Origin: Microbacterium forte
GTDB taxonomy: Bacteria; Actinomycetota; Actinomycetes; Actinomycetales; Microbacteriaceae
Assembly: GCF_031885415.1 (NCBI RefSeq)
Contig: NZ_CP116871.1
Span: 2,728,001 to 2,792,000 of the forward strand
Direction of reading: 5' to 3'
DNA length: 64,000 bases
Positions within the stretch are counted from its first letter, which is position 1. Each line of letters opens with the position of its first letter. The notes beneath the pieces are model-generated. The model was not told the origin of the DNA. It saw only the letters and a program-made list of their open reading frames with translations, and did not search any database. This document shows, in pieces, positions 1-8,026 of the stretch. Both the position numbers and the translations under genes were made by a program.

Positions 1-290
1 CAGTCGATCCTGGCCGGATCAGCCGTGTCGACGAAGGTGGCGACGAGTTCATCGTCGGCCACCGCGATGTCGACCTCGACGGTGATGCCGGCATCCGGCT
101 CGCCCTCGGCCTCGCCGTGCGCGGCGATGTTCGTGGACACCTCGCTGACCGCCAGCGCGAACAGCGTGCGGTCTTCCGGGGCCACGTGCGGAGACGCCTC
201 CCACAGCGCGTCGAGGGCGTCGAGGACGTGCTCGACGAAGGCGGGCCCAGCGAGGCCGGCGACGTGCGCGGTGCGCCGGTCAGCGCCCAT
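1..290 (-). CDS. Anti-sigma-type ATP-binding (HATPase) protein, 3' part missing
   Basis: The reading frame starts at ATG 290 and runs off the window edge after 96 residues. Residues 49-58 (SEVSTNIAAH) match the N-box of GHKL/HATPase_c_2 kinases of the RsbW/SpoIIAB type, with the Glu and Asn that position Mg-ATP. The start lies 11 bp inside the preceding STAS gene, so the two are translationally coupled. In partner switching such kinases phosphorylate the STAS protein and otherwise hold a target, usually a sigma factor. Here no sigma gene is seen and the operon carries a glycosyltransferase, so the target is open. The G1/G2 boxes lie outside the window. Confidence 0.8.
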   Translation of the reverse strand, partial: MGADRRTAHVAGLAGPAFVEHVLDALDALWEASPHVAPEDRTLFALAVSEVSTNIAAHGEAEGEPDAGITVEVDIAVADDELVATFVDTADPARID

Positions 291-612
291 CGAACGCCGT
301 CTCGGGCGTGGGGTGGTCGAGCAGGACGCGGTCGAGGTTGGTCAGGTGCAGCACCGTCCGAACCGCCTCGGGCACTGCTGCGATGCGCAGATCGCCGCCC
401 GCGACCCTGGCGCTCTTGAGTCCGCCGACGAGAGCGCCGAGACCAGAGGAGTCGACGAACTGCAGGTCGGTCATGTCGATGACGATCCGGGAATCGCCTC
501 CTGCCACGAGGTCGTTGACCGCTTTGCGCAGCAGAGGCGCTCCTGTCGCGGTGAGGCGGCCGGACAGGGCGATCACGGCGAAGCCGTCTCTGATGTCAGT
601 TCTGAGATCCAT
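280..612 (-). CDS. STAS-domain anti-sigma factor antagonist
   Basis: This 110-residue single-domain protein is the usual size for SpoIIAA/RsbV. The conserved loop FVDSSGLG is at residues 52-59, and Ser55 (first Ser after Asp54) corresponds to the phosphorylated serine of the family. A strong purine-rich ribosome site (AGGAGG) precedes ATG 612. The gene overlaps the end of the glycosyltransferase gene by 17 bp and the start of the HATPase gene by 11 bp. It should be phosphorylated by the HATPase protein and dephosphorylated by the PP2C phosphatase at the head of the operon. Confidence 0.88.
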   Translation of the reverse strand: MDLRTDIRDGFAVIALSGRLTATGAPLLRKAVNDLVAGGDSRIVIDMTDLQFVDSSGLGALVGGLKSARVAGGDLRIAAVPEAVRTVLHLTNLDRVLLDHPTPETAFDGR

Positions 613-2557
613 GGTTCTCCTCCTCGAGGGTGCGGGCCGGTCCGCGGTAGCGGGCGGCTTGGATGATGACGCTGAGCACGACGAGGTCGTACAGCACCCA
701 CACCGTGTTGACGAGAGTGCCCGTCCCGTCGCCGGTGCCGATGATGACCCGGGTCACACCGATCACGAGAGCGATGCCGAGCACGACCATCGCCGTCAGC
801 TGCGGCCAGATCTCCCGCCACGGCACCCCTCGTGGATCCCGTCCGTCCTTGCGCGTCACGGCGAATGTGAGCGGGCGGTGGAGCACGACGTTGGCGAACG
901 CCGACCAGCAGGCGCGGATCCAGACAGGGAACAGCGCGAGCGAGTACTGCTGCCCCCTCCACGTTCGCAGCCCCTTGGCCACCACGAGGAACAGCACCTG
1001 GTTGACGAGGAAGTACGGGAGGAACCTCACGAAGAAGTCGACCGACCAGGCGGTGACCGGCAGCACGCCGAAGACGAGGTAGACGACCGGCGCCGTGAGG
1101 TAGACCACAGCGGCGAACCCGGACAGGTAGCTCCACATCGTGGCGAAGTACATCAGTCGCTGGCCGATCGACAGCCCGCGCTTGGCGAGCGGGTTGTCGC
1201 GCAGCATGACCTGCAGGGTGCCCTGCGCCCAGCGCAGTCGCTGCGTCAGCATCGTGCGCAGATCCTCGGGGGCGAGGCCCTTGGCGAGGATCTCGTGGTG
1301 ATAGACGCTGCGCCAGCCGAGCGAGTGCAGCTGCATGGCCGTGGCCATGTCCTCGGTCACCGAGATCGTGGCGAGGGGGAGGATCGGCTGCGCCTCGTCG
1401 CCTCGGTCGAGTCGGAGCGCGTCGAGCAGTGCCCTGACCGCATCCAGCGCGTTGATGGGGGAGAGGTCGGAGTCGGCGAGTGCGGTGAGTCCCACCTCGT
1501 CGACGACGATCGCATCGAGCTGCGCGTCGTGTGCGATCGGCAGCGAGCCGAGCTCTGCGAGATCGGCTCGGATCCCCGCGAGGTCCTTCGCGACGAGGAT
1601 CACCGACGCGTTGTGCACCGCGGCGAGCACGGCGTCCGCGACCTCCCTGACGGGGGCGCCGCCGGCGAGATCACGACGGCCCCGGCCGATCGCCACGTGC
1701 AGCGCGAAGAGCTCGCGACGGAGTTCGGGGTCGGACGCCGAGCGCATCTCCTTCTCGATCAGGGTCTCAGAGGTGCGCAGCGCGCGGGCCGCGGTGTCGG
1801 TCACCTCGCGCACGTAGCCGATGATGCCCAGCTGCATCAGGGCGTCGCGACGGAGCACCGCGTTGGATCCGCAGAAGAACGCGGCGTTCCAGCCGTCCTT
1901 GCCCTGCTGGATCGGGCCGTAGAACAGCGGAGCCTGGCTGCCGAGAGGGTCGGCCTCGTCGACGTTGACGAACCACTGCGGGGTCTGCACCACGGCGACC
2001 TCGGGATCGTCGGCGAAATACCCCAGGGTGCGGTGCAGGATCAGCGGGTCGGGTATCTGGTCGGCGTCGAGGATGAGGAGGAATTCACCGTCGGTCTCGA
2101 ACAGCGCGCTGTTGAGGTTGCCCGCCTTGGCGTGGCGCGGCTTGCCCGTCCAGTCGTCGGAGCGGGTGAGGTAGCCGATGTCGGCCTCGCGAGCCGCCCG
2201 CTCGAGTTCGGGGCGGGCCCCGTCGTCGAGGATCCAGGTCGTGTGCGGGTAGGCGATCCCACGTGCGGCGCGGGCCGTCGTCATCACGAGCTCGATCGGC
2301 TCGTCGTAGGTGGTGATGAACACGTCGACCGTGCCCTGGGGTGGCGAGACGGGCGCCGGGCGCTCTTTCGCCCGCCACATCGTCAGGCAGAAGAGGAAGG
2401 TGTCGATCAGGCTGTAGGTCTCGGCGACCACGAGAGGCACAGCGATCCACCACGCCGACCAGTTGACCGATTCCAGCCACCGCCAGGCGACGTAGTTCAC
2501 TCCCAGCAGCACCGAGAGAACAGCGATCACCCGGATCGCGGCGAAGCGAGCTGTCAT
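596..2557 (-). CDS. Cellulose-synthase-like family 2 membrane glycosyltransferase
   Basis: The 653-residue processive GT2 enzyme has all BcsA-type landmarks. There are N-terminal membrane segments at about 8-27 and 36-60, the first Asp in TTYDE (Asp85), DAD at 164-166, the TED base at 401-403 and QRLRW at 439-443. About four further membrane segments follow (475-525, 590-635). It should polymerise a nucleotide sugar and extrude the chain. No PilZ domain is visible, so c-di-GMP control as in BcsA is unlikely. Unusually, about 150 residues (248-397) sit between the FFCGSNAVLRR motif and TED, where BcsA has only a short linker. The start overlaps the stop of the phosphatase gene (ATGA). The polymer made cannot be told from sequence. 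Confidence 0.87.
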   Translation of the reverse strand: MTARFAAIRVIAVLSVLLGVNYVAWRWLESVNWSAWWIAVPLVVAETYSLIDTFLFCLTMWRAKERPAPVSPPQGTVDVFITTYDEPIELVMTTARAARGIAYPHTTWILDDGARPELERAAREADIGYLTRSDDWTGKPRHAKAGNLNSALFETDGEFLLILDADQIPDPLILHRTLGYFADDPEVAVVQTPQWFVNVDEADPLGSQAPLFYGPIQQGKDGWNAAFFCGSNAVLRRDALMQLGIIGYVREVTDTAARALRTSETLIEKEMRSASDPELRRELFALHVAIGRGRRDLAGGAPVREVADAVLAAVHNASVILVAKDLAGIRADLAELGSLPIAHDAQLDAIVVDEVGLTALADSDLSPINALDAVRALLDALRLDRGDEAQPILPLATISVTEDMATAMQLHSLGWRSVYHHEILAKGLAPEDLRTMLTQRLRWAQGTLQVMLRDNPLAKRGLSIGQRLMYFATMWSYLSGFAAVVYLTAPVVYLVFGVLPVTAWSVDFFVRFLPYFLVNQVLFLVVAKGLRTWRGQQYSLALFPVWIRACWSAFANVVLHRPLTFAVTRKDGRDPRGVPWREIWPQLTAMVVLGIALVIGVTRVIIGTGDGTGTLVNTVWVLYDLVVLSVIIQAARYRGPARTLEEENHGSQN

Positions 2558-3714
2558 GCGTCGCGCCTCACCACGACCACGGTGATGTCGTCGGTCGCCC
2601 TGTCGTCCGAGATGAGCCGGAGCGCCTCGCCGATCGCCCCGTCGGGGCCGAGGGTGTCGAGCACCCTGGCCACGTGGGCGAACGGGTCATCGGCGTCGAG
2701 CACGTCCAGCAGCCCGTCGCTGCAGCAGACGAACGCGTCACCGGGTTCGAGGCGGGTGCGCCGCGACTCCCGAGCGCCCTGGTCGGGCAGTGCGGCGCCC
2801 ATTCCGAGGGGCAGCCCGGTCGAACGAAGGTGCTCCCACGAGCCGTCGCTGCGCAGGATGAACGCCAGGCTGTGACCGGCATCGATCACCTCCAGGTCGC
2901 CGGTCTCGGGCTGGAGCTCGGCATGGACGGCCGTGACGAACATCGTCGTCTCCGAGAGGTCCTCCTCGAGAAGGCGGTCGGCGTCGGCGATCGCTTCGGC
3001 GATGCTGCGTTCGGGTGCCGTGCGCAGCGATGCGCGCACTCCGGCCGCGACGATGGCGGGTCCCGTGCCCTTGCCCATCGCATCGGCGAGGGTGATGCGC
3101 AGAGCCCCGTCGTGGAGGCGCAGGTCGTAGAAGTCCCCTGCCAGGCGCCCGCGCGAGGCGCCGCCGCCCGCGACCGTGTATCCGGTGATCGTGGGGATGG
3201 ACTGCGGGCGCAGGGCGCTCTGGATCAGGGTGGCCTGATCGAGTTCGACGTCGGAGGCGATCTCGCTCTGCACCCAGAAGGCGAGGTCGCGGAGCAGGCC
3301 GCGCTGCGCCTCCGAGAACGAGTGCGGTTCCGTGTCGAGCACGCACAGCGTGCCGACGGGCTCGCCGCCGGGTGCGTGGAGCGGGTGGCCGGCGTAGAAC
3401 CGGAGGTGCGGGTCACCGACAACGAACGGGTTCGTGGCGAACGTCTCCGTCGCGCTGGCATCCTCGATCACGACCGTGCGGTCCTGGCCGACCGTGTAGT
3501 CGCAGAACGAATCCTGCCGCGGGGCCTCGTCGCCGCCGAGGCCGATCTCGGATTTGCGCCACTGGCGGTCGCCGTCGAGCAGAGAGACGCTCACCATCGG
3601 CACGCCGAACATCTGCTTCGCCAGGCGGGCCACGCGATCGACTCGTTCATCCCGGGGGGTGTCCAGGATCCCGAGTTCCTCCAGTGCCTGCTGTCTTCTG
3701 AGCTCGTCGAACAT
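2554..3714 (-). CDS. GAF-PP2C (SpoIIE/RsbU-type) serine phosphatase
   Basis: The 386-residue protein has a GAF sensor domain at about 20-160 and a SpoIIE-type PP2C phosphatase domain at about 180-385. The metal-binding motifs are AGDFYD and LADAMGKG, and the later CCSDGLLD motif is also present. The GAF part resembles those fused to phosphatases that sense small ligands or redox state; its ligand is unknown. GGGAGG lies 8-9 nt before ATG 3714. As first gene of the operon it would dephosphorylate the STAS protein and so set the switch in response to the GAF signal. Confidence 0.85.
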   Translation of the reverse strand: MFDELRRQQALEELGILDTPRDERVDRVARLAKQMFGVPMVSVSLLDGDRQWRKSEIGLGGDEAPRQDSFCDYTVGQDRTVVIEDASATETFATNPFVVGDPHLRFYAGHPLHAPGGEPVGTLCVLDTEPHSFSEAQRGLLRDLAFWVQSEIASDVELDQATLIQSALRPQSIPTITGYTVAGGGASRGRLAGDFYDLRLHDGALRITLADAMGKGTGPAIVAAGVRASLRTAPERSIAEAIADADRLLEEDLSETTMFVTAVHAELQPETGDLEVIDAGHSLAFILRSDGSWEHLRSTGLPLGMGAALPDQGARESRRTRLEPGDAFVCCSDGLLDVLDADDPFAHVARVLDTLGPDGAIGEALRLISDDRATDDITVVVVRRDA

Positions 3715-3800
3715 GCTCCGCCTCCCTCGTAGCTGCTCTCATACTGGCATCTTGGAGGGCGGTGCGGACAGTGAGCCTCGCGGGAGGCGCACAGGGCAAG

Positions 3801-3834
3801 AGTGTTGACTGTTAACAGTCAACACTGGTACGGT
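3801..3834 (+). promoter_or_regulatory. Promoter and palindromic operator of the tct operon
   Basis: Positions 3801-3826 form a perfect 26-bp palindrome centred on GTTAAC. It contains the -35 box TTGACT (3805-3810), followed 18 bp later by the -10 box TACGGT (3829-3834). The core CTGTTAACAG resembles sites of GntR/FadR-type repressors. A bound protein would block RNA polymerase. No GntR gene lies in the window, so the regulator is unknown. Confidence 0.75.
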
Positions 3835-3876
3835 CGGGGAGTCGACAACAAGGTCGACCCACGTAGAGGAGCAAAG

Positions 3877-4845
3877 ATGCCCCGCAAGCGCATCACCCGG
3901 GCGGCCGCCGCCCTCGCGGCCGTCGCCGCCACCGCTCTCGTCCTGTCGGCCTGCACGAAGGTCGAAGAGGGGGAGGAAGCGGCGTCGACCTTTCCGGAGA
4001 ACGACATCCGCCTGATCATCCAGGCCAACCCCGGTGGGGGATCCGACCTGTCGTCCCGCGCCCTCGCGACCGAACTCGAGGGCATCCTCGGCGTCAGCGT
4101 GATCCCCGAGAACATGCCGGGCGCCGCAGGTGCGCTCGCCATGGAGTACGTCGGAGCGCAGGACCCCGACGGCTACGTCATCGGGTTCGCCCCGGTCGAG
4201 ATCGCGATGCTCAACACCACGCAGAGCGCGAACGTCCTGCCCGAGGACTTCGACCTCCTGGGTCAGATCATGCTGGCTCCCGGTGTCGTCACGGTCGGCG
4301 CCAACAGCGGGATCGAGACGCTGGAAGACCTCGTCACGCAGGCGGAGTCCGGCGCGGTGACCGTCGCCAACTCCGGCGCCGGCTCGATCTGGGAGGCCGC
4401 GACGATCGGCCTCGGCGACGCGACCGGCGCCGACTTCACCCCGGTGCCCTATGACGGTGGAGCCACGGCCGTGGCGGCCGCGGCCTCCGGTGAGACCGTC
4501 GCCGCGGTGTCGGGCCTCGGCGAGGCTCTCGCACAGGGCGAAGCCGTGCGCATCCTCGCCGTCCTGAACGATGAGCGTCACCCCGATGCGGAAGACGTGC
4601 CGACGGCCGACGAGGCCATCGGCGAAGACGTGGTCTTCGGCGGGTGGGGCGGCATCTACGCCCCGAAGGGTCTGTCGGACGACGTGAAGACCGAGCTCGA
4701 GGCAGCCGTCAAGGAGGCCGTCGAGTCCGACACCTACCAGCAGTTCCAGAAGGACGCCGGCAACCTCGTGGTCTACCGCGACTCCGCCGAGTGGACGACG
4801 TTCGTCGACGAGCAGTTCGACCTCTTCAAGGACCTCCTGGGCTGA
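3877..4845 (+). CDS. tctC: Tripartite tricarboxylate transporter substrate-binding lipoprotein
   Basis: The 322-residue TctC/Bug-family protein has a lipoprotein signal peptide with lipobox LSAC (Cys26). The mature part shows the family pattern: IIQANPGGGSD near the N-terminus, NMPGAAGALAMEYV, and a conserved GGWGGIYAPKGL stretch before the C-terminal helices. It should sit on the outer face of the membrane and deliver a carboxylate to TctAB. ATG 3877 is preceded by AGAGGAG; an upstream in-frame GTG at 3802 lies in the promoter palindrome and is rejected. A strong hairpin follows the stop. Confidence 0.88.
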   Translation: MPRKRITRAAAALAAVAATALVLSACTKVEEGEEAASTFPENDIRLIIQANPGGGSDLSSRALATELEGILGVSVIPENMPGAAGALAMEYVGAQDPDGYVIGFAPVEIAMLNTTQSANVLPEDFDLLGQIMLAPGVVTVGANSGIETLEDLVTQAESGAVTVANSGAGSIWEAATIGLGDATGADFTPVPYDGGATAVAAAASGETVAAVSGLGEALAQGEAVRILAVLNDERHPDAEDVPTADEAIGEDVVFGGWGGIYAPKGLSDDVKTELEAAVKEAVESDTYQQFQKDAGNLVVYRDSAEWTTFVDEQFDLFKDLLG

Positions 4846-4855
4846 CCGGCCCGGA

Positions 4856-4887
4856 CTGCGGGGCCGGCCGCCACGCCGGCCCCGCAG
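4856..4887 (+). promoter_or_regulatory. Intercistronic hairpin between tctC and tctB
   Basis: A 13-bp perfect stem (4856-4868 with 4875-4887) closes a 6-nt loop just after the tctC stop and before the tctB ribosome site. There is no following T-run. Such hairpins commonly protect or favour the binding-protein message over the membrane-subunit messages; that role is inferred. Confidence 0.6.
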
Positions 4888-4921
4888 CCAGTCGCCGACG
4901 TCAGACCAGGGAAGGAGCACC

Positions 4922-5458
4922 ATGTCCCACGCCGATGCCACATCCGCGGTCGAGCAGGACGAACACCAGGGCGCACCCGCGTCCAGACCGCTCGAGATCG
5001 TCTTCGGGGCCGTCGCCCTGGCCTTCAGCGCCGGGTATCTCTTCCTCACGACGCAGATCCCGCTGCGCCGCGAAGCGCTCCCGGGTCAGATCGACGCGCG
5101 CTTCTGGCCGATGGTCATCGCCGTCACGGCGGTCGTCATCTCGCTCGCGATCCTGGCGCTCGCCGTCACCCGGCCCGCGCCGGGGCGCGAGGATCTCGAC
5201 CGCATCCAGCCCGGCGGTGTGGTCAGGGTCGTCGCCACCCTCGCGATCACCGGAGCGTTCATCTCGGTGTGGTCGCTGGGCACCGTCATCCTGTTCGGGT
5301 ACCGCATCGAGGTCTTCCCGGTGGCCGCCGCCGTGCTGATGGCCGCTCTCATGCTCCTCTACGGCCACCGCCGCTGGCTGAGCCTGATCATCTACTCCGC
5401 CTCCGTCACCGCGTTCGTCTACGTCGTGTTCGGCATGCTCCTGAGGATTCCCCTGTGA
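4922..5458 (+). CDS. tctB: Tripartite tricarboxylate transporter small membrane subunit
   Basis: The 178-residue protein has about four hydrophobic segments (residues 22-42, 60-80, 103-128, 137-172), the size and layout of TctB. It follows the binding protein and its stop overlaps the GTG start of tctA, the standard order for these transporters. A GGAAGGAG ribosome site precedes ATG 4922. TctB partners the large TctA channel subunit; on its own the sequence is weakly conserved, so context carries much of the call. Confidence 0.82.
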   Translation: MSHADATSAVEQDEHQGAPASRPLEIVFGAVALAFSAGYLFLTTQIPLRREALPGQIDARFWPMVIAVTAVVISLAILALAVTRPAPGREDLDRIQPGGVVRVVATLAITGAFISVWSLGTVILFGYRIEVFPVAAAVLMAALMLLYGHRRWLSLIIYSASVTAFVYVVFGMLLRIPL

Positions 5459-7110
5459 ACGCGCTCATGGAGGGGCTGAACTCGCTCCTCGACATCTCGA
5501 TCCTGCTCTACATGCTCGTCGGGCTGCTGCTCGGCTTCATGGTCGGAGCCTTCCCCGGCATCACCGCGACCATGGCGGTCGCGCTCGCCGCCGGATTCAC
5601 GCTCACGCTCGAGCCCGTCCAGGGTCTCGCCGTGCTGCTGACGATCTACGTGGCCGCGAACTTCGGTGACCGCGTGCCGTCGATCCTCATCAACACCCCG
5701 GGCACGCCCGCCTCGATCGCCACGACCCTCGACGGCTATCCGATGGCGAAGCAGGGTCGCGCCGGTCTCGCCCTCACGATCTCGGCGATCGTCTCGGCCG
5801 TCGGCATCCTCGCCTCGCTGGTGCTGTTCGCTGTCGCAGCCGTGCCGATCGCCAGCTTCGCCCGCGACTACTTCAAGTCGCCCGAGCTCTTCGCTCTGGT
5901 CGTCTTCGGCATCTCGATCATGATCGGCATCTCGTCGAAGTCGATGCTCAAGGGCATCCTCGCCGGACTCTTCGGGCTCATGCTCGGCACCGTCGGCACC
6001 TACGCGGCGACGGCCGATCAGCGCTTCACCTTCGGCGTGCTCGAGCTCGTCGAAGGCGTCAACTTCATCGCGGTGATCATCGGGCTCTTCGGCATCGCCG
6101 AGCTGTTCGACCAGCTGCTCACCTACCGCAAGTCGAACGTGCGGCCCATCTCGAGCCTCGGCCGATGGTGGCCGAACAGGGCCGAGCTGAAGCAGAGCGG
6201 ACGCGCCACCGCTGTCGGCGGCGCTGTCGGACTCGGTGTCGGGCTCATCCCCGCGGCCGGTGGCGACATCGCCGGACTCATCGGATGGGAGCGCGCGCGC
6301 AAGGCGTCGAAGCACCCCGAGATGTTCGGCAAGGGGTCGATCGAGGGCGTCGCCGCCTCCGACACGGCCTCGAGCGCCACGCTCGGCGGTTCGCTCACGA
6401 CCACGATGGCCCTCGGCATCCCCGGCGACTCGGTGATGGCCGTGATGATCGGCTCGATGATCATCTGGGGCATCACCCCCGGCCCCACGCTGTTCACCAA
6501 CCGCCCCGATCTGGTCGTCTCGATCGTCGGCATCATGCTCGTCGCGACGCTGCTCTCGCTGGCGCTGAGCCTCGTCCGTATGAAGGGCATGGTCAAGCTG
6601 CTCGACGTGCCGCAGCCGTACCTGTGGAGCGGCATCCTGATCTTCTGCATCATCGGCACGTATGCCACCTCGAACAGTCTCTCGACGGTCGTCACCATGC
6701 TCGTCTTCGGCGTGATCGGGGTGCTGCTCAAGCGGATGCAGGTGCCTGCCGGCCCGATCGTGCTCGGCCTGCTTCTCGGGCCTCTCGCCGAAGAGAACCT
6801 GGCTCGCACCCTGGCGATCCTGCCGACGCGTCCGTTCTTCGAGGTGGTGAGCCCGATCGCGATCGTGCTGCTCGTGCTCGCCGTGCTGTCGATCGTGATG
6901 CCGGCCATCCGAGCCGCCCGCACCCCGCGCGCCGAGCGGGCCTCCCTCTCGGAGTCGATCCTCCCCGCCGAGAGCCGCGAGCAGATCGAGAAGGCGCACG
7001 GCGAACTCGCCGCAGACCCGGATCTGCTCACCTCGACCGTCCGCAACGTCGACGCTCCCGCGCGGCGCCCGCGAAAGACCCGAAAGAACTCCAAGGAGAA
7101 CGAGAAGTGA
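5455..7110 (+). CDS. tctA: Tripartite tricarboxylate transporter large membrane subunit
   Basis: The 551-residue multi-span protein (about 11-12 hydrophobic segments) shows TctA-type glycine-rich signatures. These include GAFPGITATMAVALA near the N-terminus, YVAANFGDRVPSILINTPGTP, and LTTTMALGIPGDSVMAV in the middle. The GTG start at 5455 overlaps the tctB stop (GTGA), with GAGGA at 5442-5446; an internal ATG 5467 is possible. The last ~60 residues are a hydrophilic basic tail not typical of the family. The stop overlaps the aldolase start, tying substrate import to the next enzyme. Confidence 0.88.
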   Translation: MNALMEGLNSLLDISILLYMLVGLLLGFMVGAFPGITATMAVALAAGFTLTLEPVQGLAVLLTIYVAANFGDRVPSILINTPGTPASIATTLDGYPMAKQGRAGLALTISAIVSAVGILASLVLFAVAAVPIASFARDYFKSPELFALVVFGISIMIGISSKSMLKGILAGLFGLMLGTVGTYAATADQRFTFGVLELVEGVNFIAVIIGLFGIAELFDQLLTYRKSNVRPISSLGRWWPNRAELKQSGRATAVGGAVGLGVGLIPAAGGDIAGLIGWERARKASKHPEMFGKGSIEGVAASDTASSATLGGSLTTTMALGIPGDSVMAVMIGSMIIWGITPGPTLFTNRPDLVVSIVGIMLVATLLSLALSLVRMKGMVKLLDVPQPYLWSGILIFCIIGTYATSNSLSTVVTMLVFGVIGVLLKRMQVPAGPIVLGLLLGPLAEENLARTLAILPTRPFFEVVSPIAIVLLVLAVLSIVMPAIRAARTPRAERASLSESILPAESREQIEKAHGELAADPDLLTSTVRNVDAPARRPRKTRKNSKENEK

Positions 7111-7976
7111 CCCGCTACGACATCCTCACCGCCGTGCCGACCGCCTTCCACAGCGACGGTGCACTCGACCTCGAGGGATCGCGAGCGATCTTCCGCTTCG
7201 TCGCCGAATCAGGCAACGAGGGCGCGTTCATCCTCGGCACCACGGGCGAATTCCCCGCGATCGACGCGATCGAGTTCGCCGCGATCGTCGAGGCGGCGCT
7301 GGCCGAGCTGAAGGATCGCATGCGCGTCGTCGTGCATGTCGGTCAGCCGAGCACGTTCGAGGCGCTGCGGCTGGTCGAGATCGCGAAGGGCCTCGGTGCG
7401 ACCGAGTTCGCCGCCCTCACCCCCTACTACCTGAAGGCCACCGACCAGTCGATCTTCGACTATTTCGAAGCGCTGTCGGCAGCGGTCGGCGACGGCCGGC
7501 TCTACGTCTACATCTACCCGGCGCGCAGCGGCAATCCGGTGTCGGTCGAGCTGCTCACGCGCCTGGCCGCGCTGCCGAACATCGTGGGCGCGAAGGTCAG
7601 CGAACTGTCTCTCGACGAGATCGCCGCCTACCGAGCTGCGGTCCCGGACGACTTCGACCTCTACACCGGCGCCGACCGCGACCTGATCGCTGCGGTGCGC
7701 TCGGGTGCGCAGGGTGTCGTCTCAGGGGTCTCCTCCGTCACTCCCAAGCCGTTCCGCGCGTTGGCCGACGCCGGCCGCTCAGGGGATGCGGATGCGATCG
7801 CCGCAGCCCAGGCCGCCGTCGACGACGTCGTGTCGCTGATCGGTGGAGACATGGCGCGCATGAAGGAGGCCTACCGCGTGCTCGACGTCGTCGACACGCA
7901 CTGCCGCATGGCGATCGCCGAGCCGACGGATGCCGAGCGCGAGGCCGTCGCGCGGGTCGTGGCGGTGCACCGCTAG
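7107..7976 (+). CDS. Dihydrodipicolinate synthase / N-acetylneuraminate lyase family aldolase
   Basis: This 289-residue (beta/alpha)8 class I aldolase carries the family's GTTGE motif near residue 44 and Tyr135 in YIYPARSG (matching the catalytic YNVPxRTG tyrosine and carboxylate-binding Arg). The Schiff-base lysine is Lys163 in VGAKVS. It is not obviously the housekeeping DapA: it is the last gene of a carboxylate transporter operon (GTGA overlap, AAGGAG at 7093-7098). It therefore probably cleaves or dehydrates the imported keto- or sugar-acid. Candidate substrates include 2-keto-3-deoxy acids; sequence alone does not decide. Confidence 0.82.
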   Translation: MTRYDILTAVPTAFHSDGALDLEGSRAIFRFVAESGNEGAFILGTTGEFPAIDAIEFAAIVEAALAELKDRMRVVVHVGQPSTFEALRLVEIAKGLGATEFAALTPYYLKATDQSIFDYFEALSAAVGDGRLYVYIYPARSGNPVSVELLTRLAALPNIVGAKVSELSLDEIAAYRAAVPDDFDLYTGADRDLIAAVRSGAQGVVSGVSSVTPKPFRALADAGRSGDADAIAAAQAAVDDVVSLIGGDMARMKEAYRVLDVVDTHCRMAIAEPTDAEREAVARVVAVHR

Positions 7977-8026
7977 ACGCGTGCGCCGGGGCAGGGCGGG
8001 GGCGCCTCACAGCCGACCGGGGCAGG

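Noticed and set aside
308..2875. 855-residue plus-strand frame
   Set aside because: Antisense shadow of the GT2 synthase and STAS genes: Arg/His/Glu-rich low-information protein, while the minus strand has clear motifs.
3802..3876. GTG 3802 as the start of tctC
   Set aside because: It lies inside the promoter palindrome, upstream of the expected transcription start; ATG 3877 gives a proper lipoprotein signal and has a ribosome site.
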